Assembly: GCF_014252955.1 (NCBI RefSeq) | Contig: NZ_JACMIA010000001.1 | Coordinates: 2,068,258 to 2,132,257 of the forward strand | Reading direction: 5' to 3' | Source: Stappia sp. 28M-7 | GTDB lineage: Bacteria > Pseudomonadota > Alphaproteobacteria > Rhizobiales > Stappiaceae | Length of the DNA stretch: 64,000 nucleotides | In this document: piece after piece, positions 62,667 to 64,000 of the stretch | Position numbering within the stretch: the stretch's first letter is position 1 | Layout: each line of letters opens with the position of its first letter | Notes under the pieces: generated by a model | Told to the model about the DNA's origin: nothing | What the model saw: only the letters and a program-made list of their open reading frames with translations | Databases searched by the model: none | Program-made: the position numbers and the translations under genes

Positions 62667-62681
62667 TGAGTGAAATACTCT
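62667..62681. promoter_or_regulatory. Near-IRO box before the iron-siderophore importer
   Basis: TGAGTGAAATACTCT differs from TGA-N9-TCA at the last base and contains the exact inverted repeat GAGT-GAAAT-ACTC. It is 46 bases ahead of the binding-protein gene and could be an iron-responsive operator. Confidence 0.4.
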
Positions 62682-62726
62682 TGAATTAGCTCTCCCGTCG
62701 GAGTAGCTCTCGCGCATCCCCCTCAG

Positions 62727-63761
62727 ATGCGCGGACTAATCCTCATGTCTTTCAGACTTCCCCTTGCCGCAGCCACGCTCGCTCTGGCCTCTCTTGCCCT
62801 CTCGCCGGCCCAGGCCGAGCCGACCAGCTATCCGCTGACGATCACCAATTGCGGTGTGGAGGTCACGATCGAGAAGGCGCCGCAGCGGGCGGTTGCGCTC
62901 GGCCAGAACAGCGCGGAAATCCTGCTGCTGCTGGGACTTGAAGACCGTCTCGTTGCCTCCGCCTTCTGGCCGACCAAGGTGTTGCCGGAGCTCGCCGAGG
63001 CGAACGAGAAGGTGAAGCTGCTCACCGTGGAACTGCCGACGCTGGAGTCGATCCTGGCACAGGAGCCGGACTTCATTGCCGCCCAGCTGCCGTTGCTGCT
63101 CGGGCCTGACAGCAAGGTGTCCAAGCGCGAGGATTTCGATACGCTCGGGATCCCGAGTTACCTGGCTCCGGGCATCTGCAACACGCGCAAGGACACCGGC
63201 GACTTCTATGGCAGCCGCCAGCAGCTTTGGAACATGGACCTCCTGTACCAGGAGATCGAAGAGCTTGCGCGGATCTTCGACGTTGCCGACCGCGGCGAGC
63301 AGCTGATCGCCGAGTTCAAGAAGCGCGAGGCGGACCTGCGTGCCCGTTTCGGGAACAACCCGGACCTGACCTTCCTGTTCTGGTTCTCCAGCCCGTCGGT
63401 GGCTGACAATGCCTATCTCGGCGGCAAGAACGGCGCCTCCGGCTTCATCGCCGATGTGCTGGGCGGTCGCAACGCCATCACCACCGAGACCGAATGGCCC
63501 ACCGTGGGCTGGGAAGGCATCATCGCCGCCAATCCGACGGTGATCGTCGCGGCCTCCCTCGACCGTGATCGCTGGGATCTCGACAAGGTGGAAAACAAGA
63601 TCGCCTTCCTGAAGAACGATCCGACGGTCAGCCAGATGGAGGCCGTGAAGAACGGCTATATCGTCACCATGAACGGGGCGGCGATGAACCCGACCATCCG
63701 CACCATCTACGGCGCGGAGGAAATCGCGGTCCAGCTCGAGGCGCTCGGGCTGCTGAAGTGA
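62727..63761 (+). CDS. Iron-siderophore ABC transporter substrate-binding protein
   Basis: 344 residues from ATG 62727 (ATG 62745 also fits). Signal peptide LPLAAATLALASLALSPAQA. Class III binding-protein features: LTITNCGVEVTIEKAPQRAV, LGQNSAEILLLLGLEDRLV, then TLESILAQEPDFIAAQ and EWPTVGWEGIIAANPTVIVA. It belongs with ferric-siderophore receptors such as FecB/FhuD-like proteins and may serve the NIS siderophore of the left end, which is inference. Overlaps the permease start (GTGA). Confidence 0.87.
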   Translation: MRGLILMSFRLPLAAATLALASLALSPAQAEPTSYPLTITNCGVEVTIEKAPQRAVALGQNSAEILLLLGLEDRLVASAFWPTKVLPELAEANEKVKLLTVELPTLESILAQEPDFIAAQLPLLLGPDSKVSKREDFDTLGIPSYLAPGICNTRKDTGDFYGSRQQLWNMDLLYQEIEELARIFDVADRGEQLIAEFKKREADLRARFGNNPDLTFLFWFSSPSVADNAYLGGKNGASGFIADVLGGRNAITTETEWPTVGWEGIIAANPTVIVAASLDRDRWDLDKVENKIAFLKNDPTVSQMEAVKNGYIVTMNGAAMNPTIRTIYGAEEIAVQLEALGLLK

Positions 63762-64000
63762 GGATATCCCCGTCCAGGGCGAGCCTGCGGTTCGCGGTAT
63801 TGCTCGTGGGGGCGCTGGCAATCCTGATGCTGGCGATCGCCACGGCGGTGGGGATAGGCGAGATGCATATCCCGCTGCGAACCGTCGTGCTCGCCGTGAC
63901 CAACCAGTTCGGCTGGACCTCAGCGGAGATCAGCCGCATCCAGGCCAGCGTCATCTGGGACCTGCGGCTCAGCCGTGCGCTCGTCGCCGCCCTTTGCGGC
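63758..64000 (+). CDS. FecCD-family iron-siderophore permease (3' partial)
   Basis: The first 81 codons from GTG 63758 are in the window. A basic N-terminus (RISPSRASLRF) leads into a first membrane helix AVLLVGALAILMLAIATAVG, then GEMHIPLRTVVLAVTNQFGW and VIWDLRLSRALVAALCG, the RLPR-type segment of FecCD permeases. The gene continues past the window edge. Confidence 0.88.
   Translation, partial: MRISPSRASLRFAVLLVGALAILMLAIATAVGIGEMHIPLRTVVLAVTNQFGWTSAEISRIQASVIWDLRLSRALVAALCG

Overview
The window is GC-rich, gene-dense DNA from what looks like an alphaproteobacterium, probably Hyphomicrobiales (a Stappiaceae-like marine or soil member is a guess). Pointers are the HmuSTUV haem locus with TGA-N9-TCA (IRO-box-like) sites, a Zur/ZnuABC locus with GTTAT-N3-ATAAC boxes, TRAP transport, a class I PHA synthase and alphaproteobacteria-style extragenic palindromes. 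No phage, integrase, insertion sequence or CRISPR array was seen.

Layout. 1-8.4 kb: end of a ferric-reductase-like flavoprotein with a tiny membrane protein, then an NRPS-independent siderophore operon (tandem EctC-like cupin, N-hydroxylase, IucA/IucC-type synthetase, Fe(II)/2-oxoglutarate oxygenase) facing a DHA2-type exporter. 8.7-26.7 kb: an apparently unassigned biosynthetic locus. The minus-strand arm holds an acyl-CoA-dehydrogenase-like enzyme, a free carrier protein, a radical SAM protein with a B12-type N-terminus, two unequal KAS III-like proteins and a hydroxyisobutyryl-CoA-hydrolase-like protein. The plus-strand arm holds a LysR regulator, IlvD, a TRAP transporter, a PLP-binding YggS protein, a kinase-like protein and a free-standing amino-acid adenylation enzyme. 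A tRNA-Cys ends this region.

27-32.2 kb: an Lrp regulator divergent from a tightly overlapped operon (SCP-x-type thiolase, acyl-CoA ligase, two PPC/DUF296-type proteins, SDR). 32.4-39.3 kb: branched-chain 2-oxoacid dehydrogenase (E1 alpha, E1 beta, E2, E3) and isobutyryl-CoA-dehydrogenase-like genes with a divergent Lrp/BkdR-like regulator. 39.4-43.1 kb: a B12-riboswitch-controlled Btu-type ABC importer with a DUF1636 protein. 43.1-48.6 kb: zinc homeostasis (COG0523 GTPase, ZnuA, ZnuC, ZnuB, Zur) interrupted by a dense array of extragenic palindromes. 48.6-58.1 kb: haem uptake (HmuSTUV, TonB-dependent receptor, ExbB, two ExbD, TonB). 58.2-64 kb: DUF2254 membrane protein, extensin-like secreted protein, PhaC, and the start of a second iron-siderophore ABC importer cut by the window edge.

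Taken together the window is a metal-acquisition region (siderophore, haem, zinc, cobalamin) into which a small-molecule locus and branched-chain acyl-CoA metabolism are set. The B12 importer could supply the radical SAM enzyme, and IlvD and the 2-oxoacid dehydrogenase touch the same valine-derived metabolites as the hydrolase of the biosynthetic arm. These links are inference from gene content.
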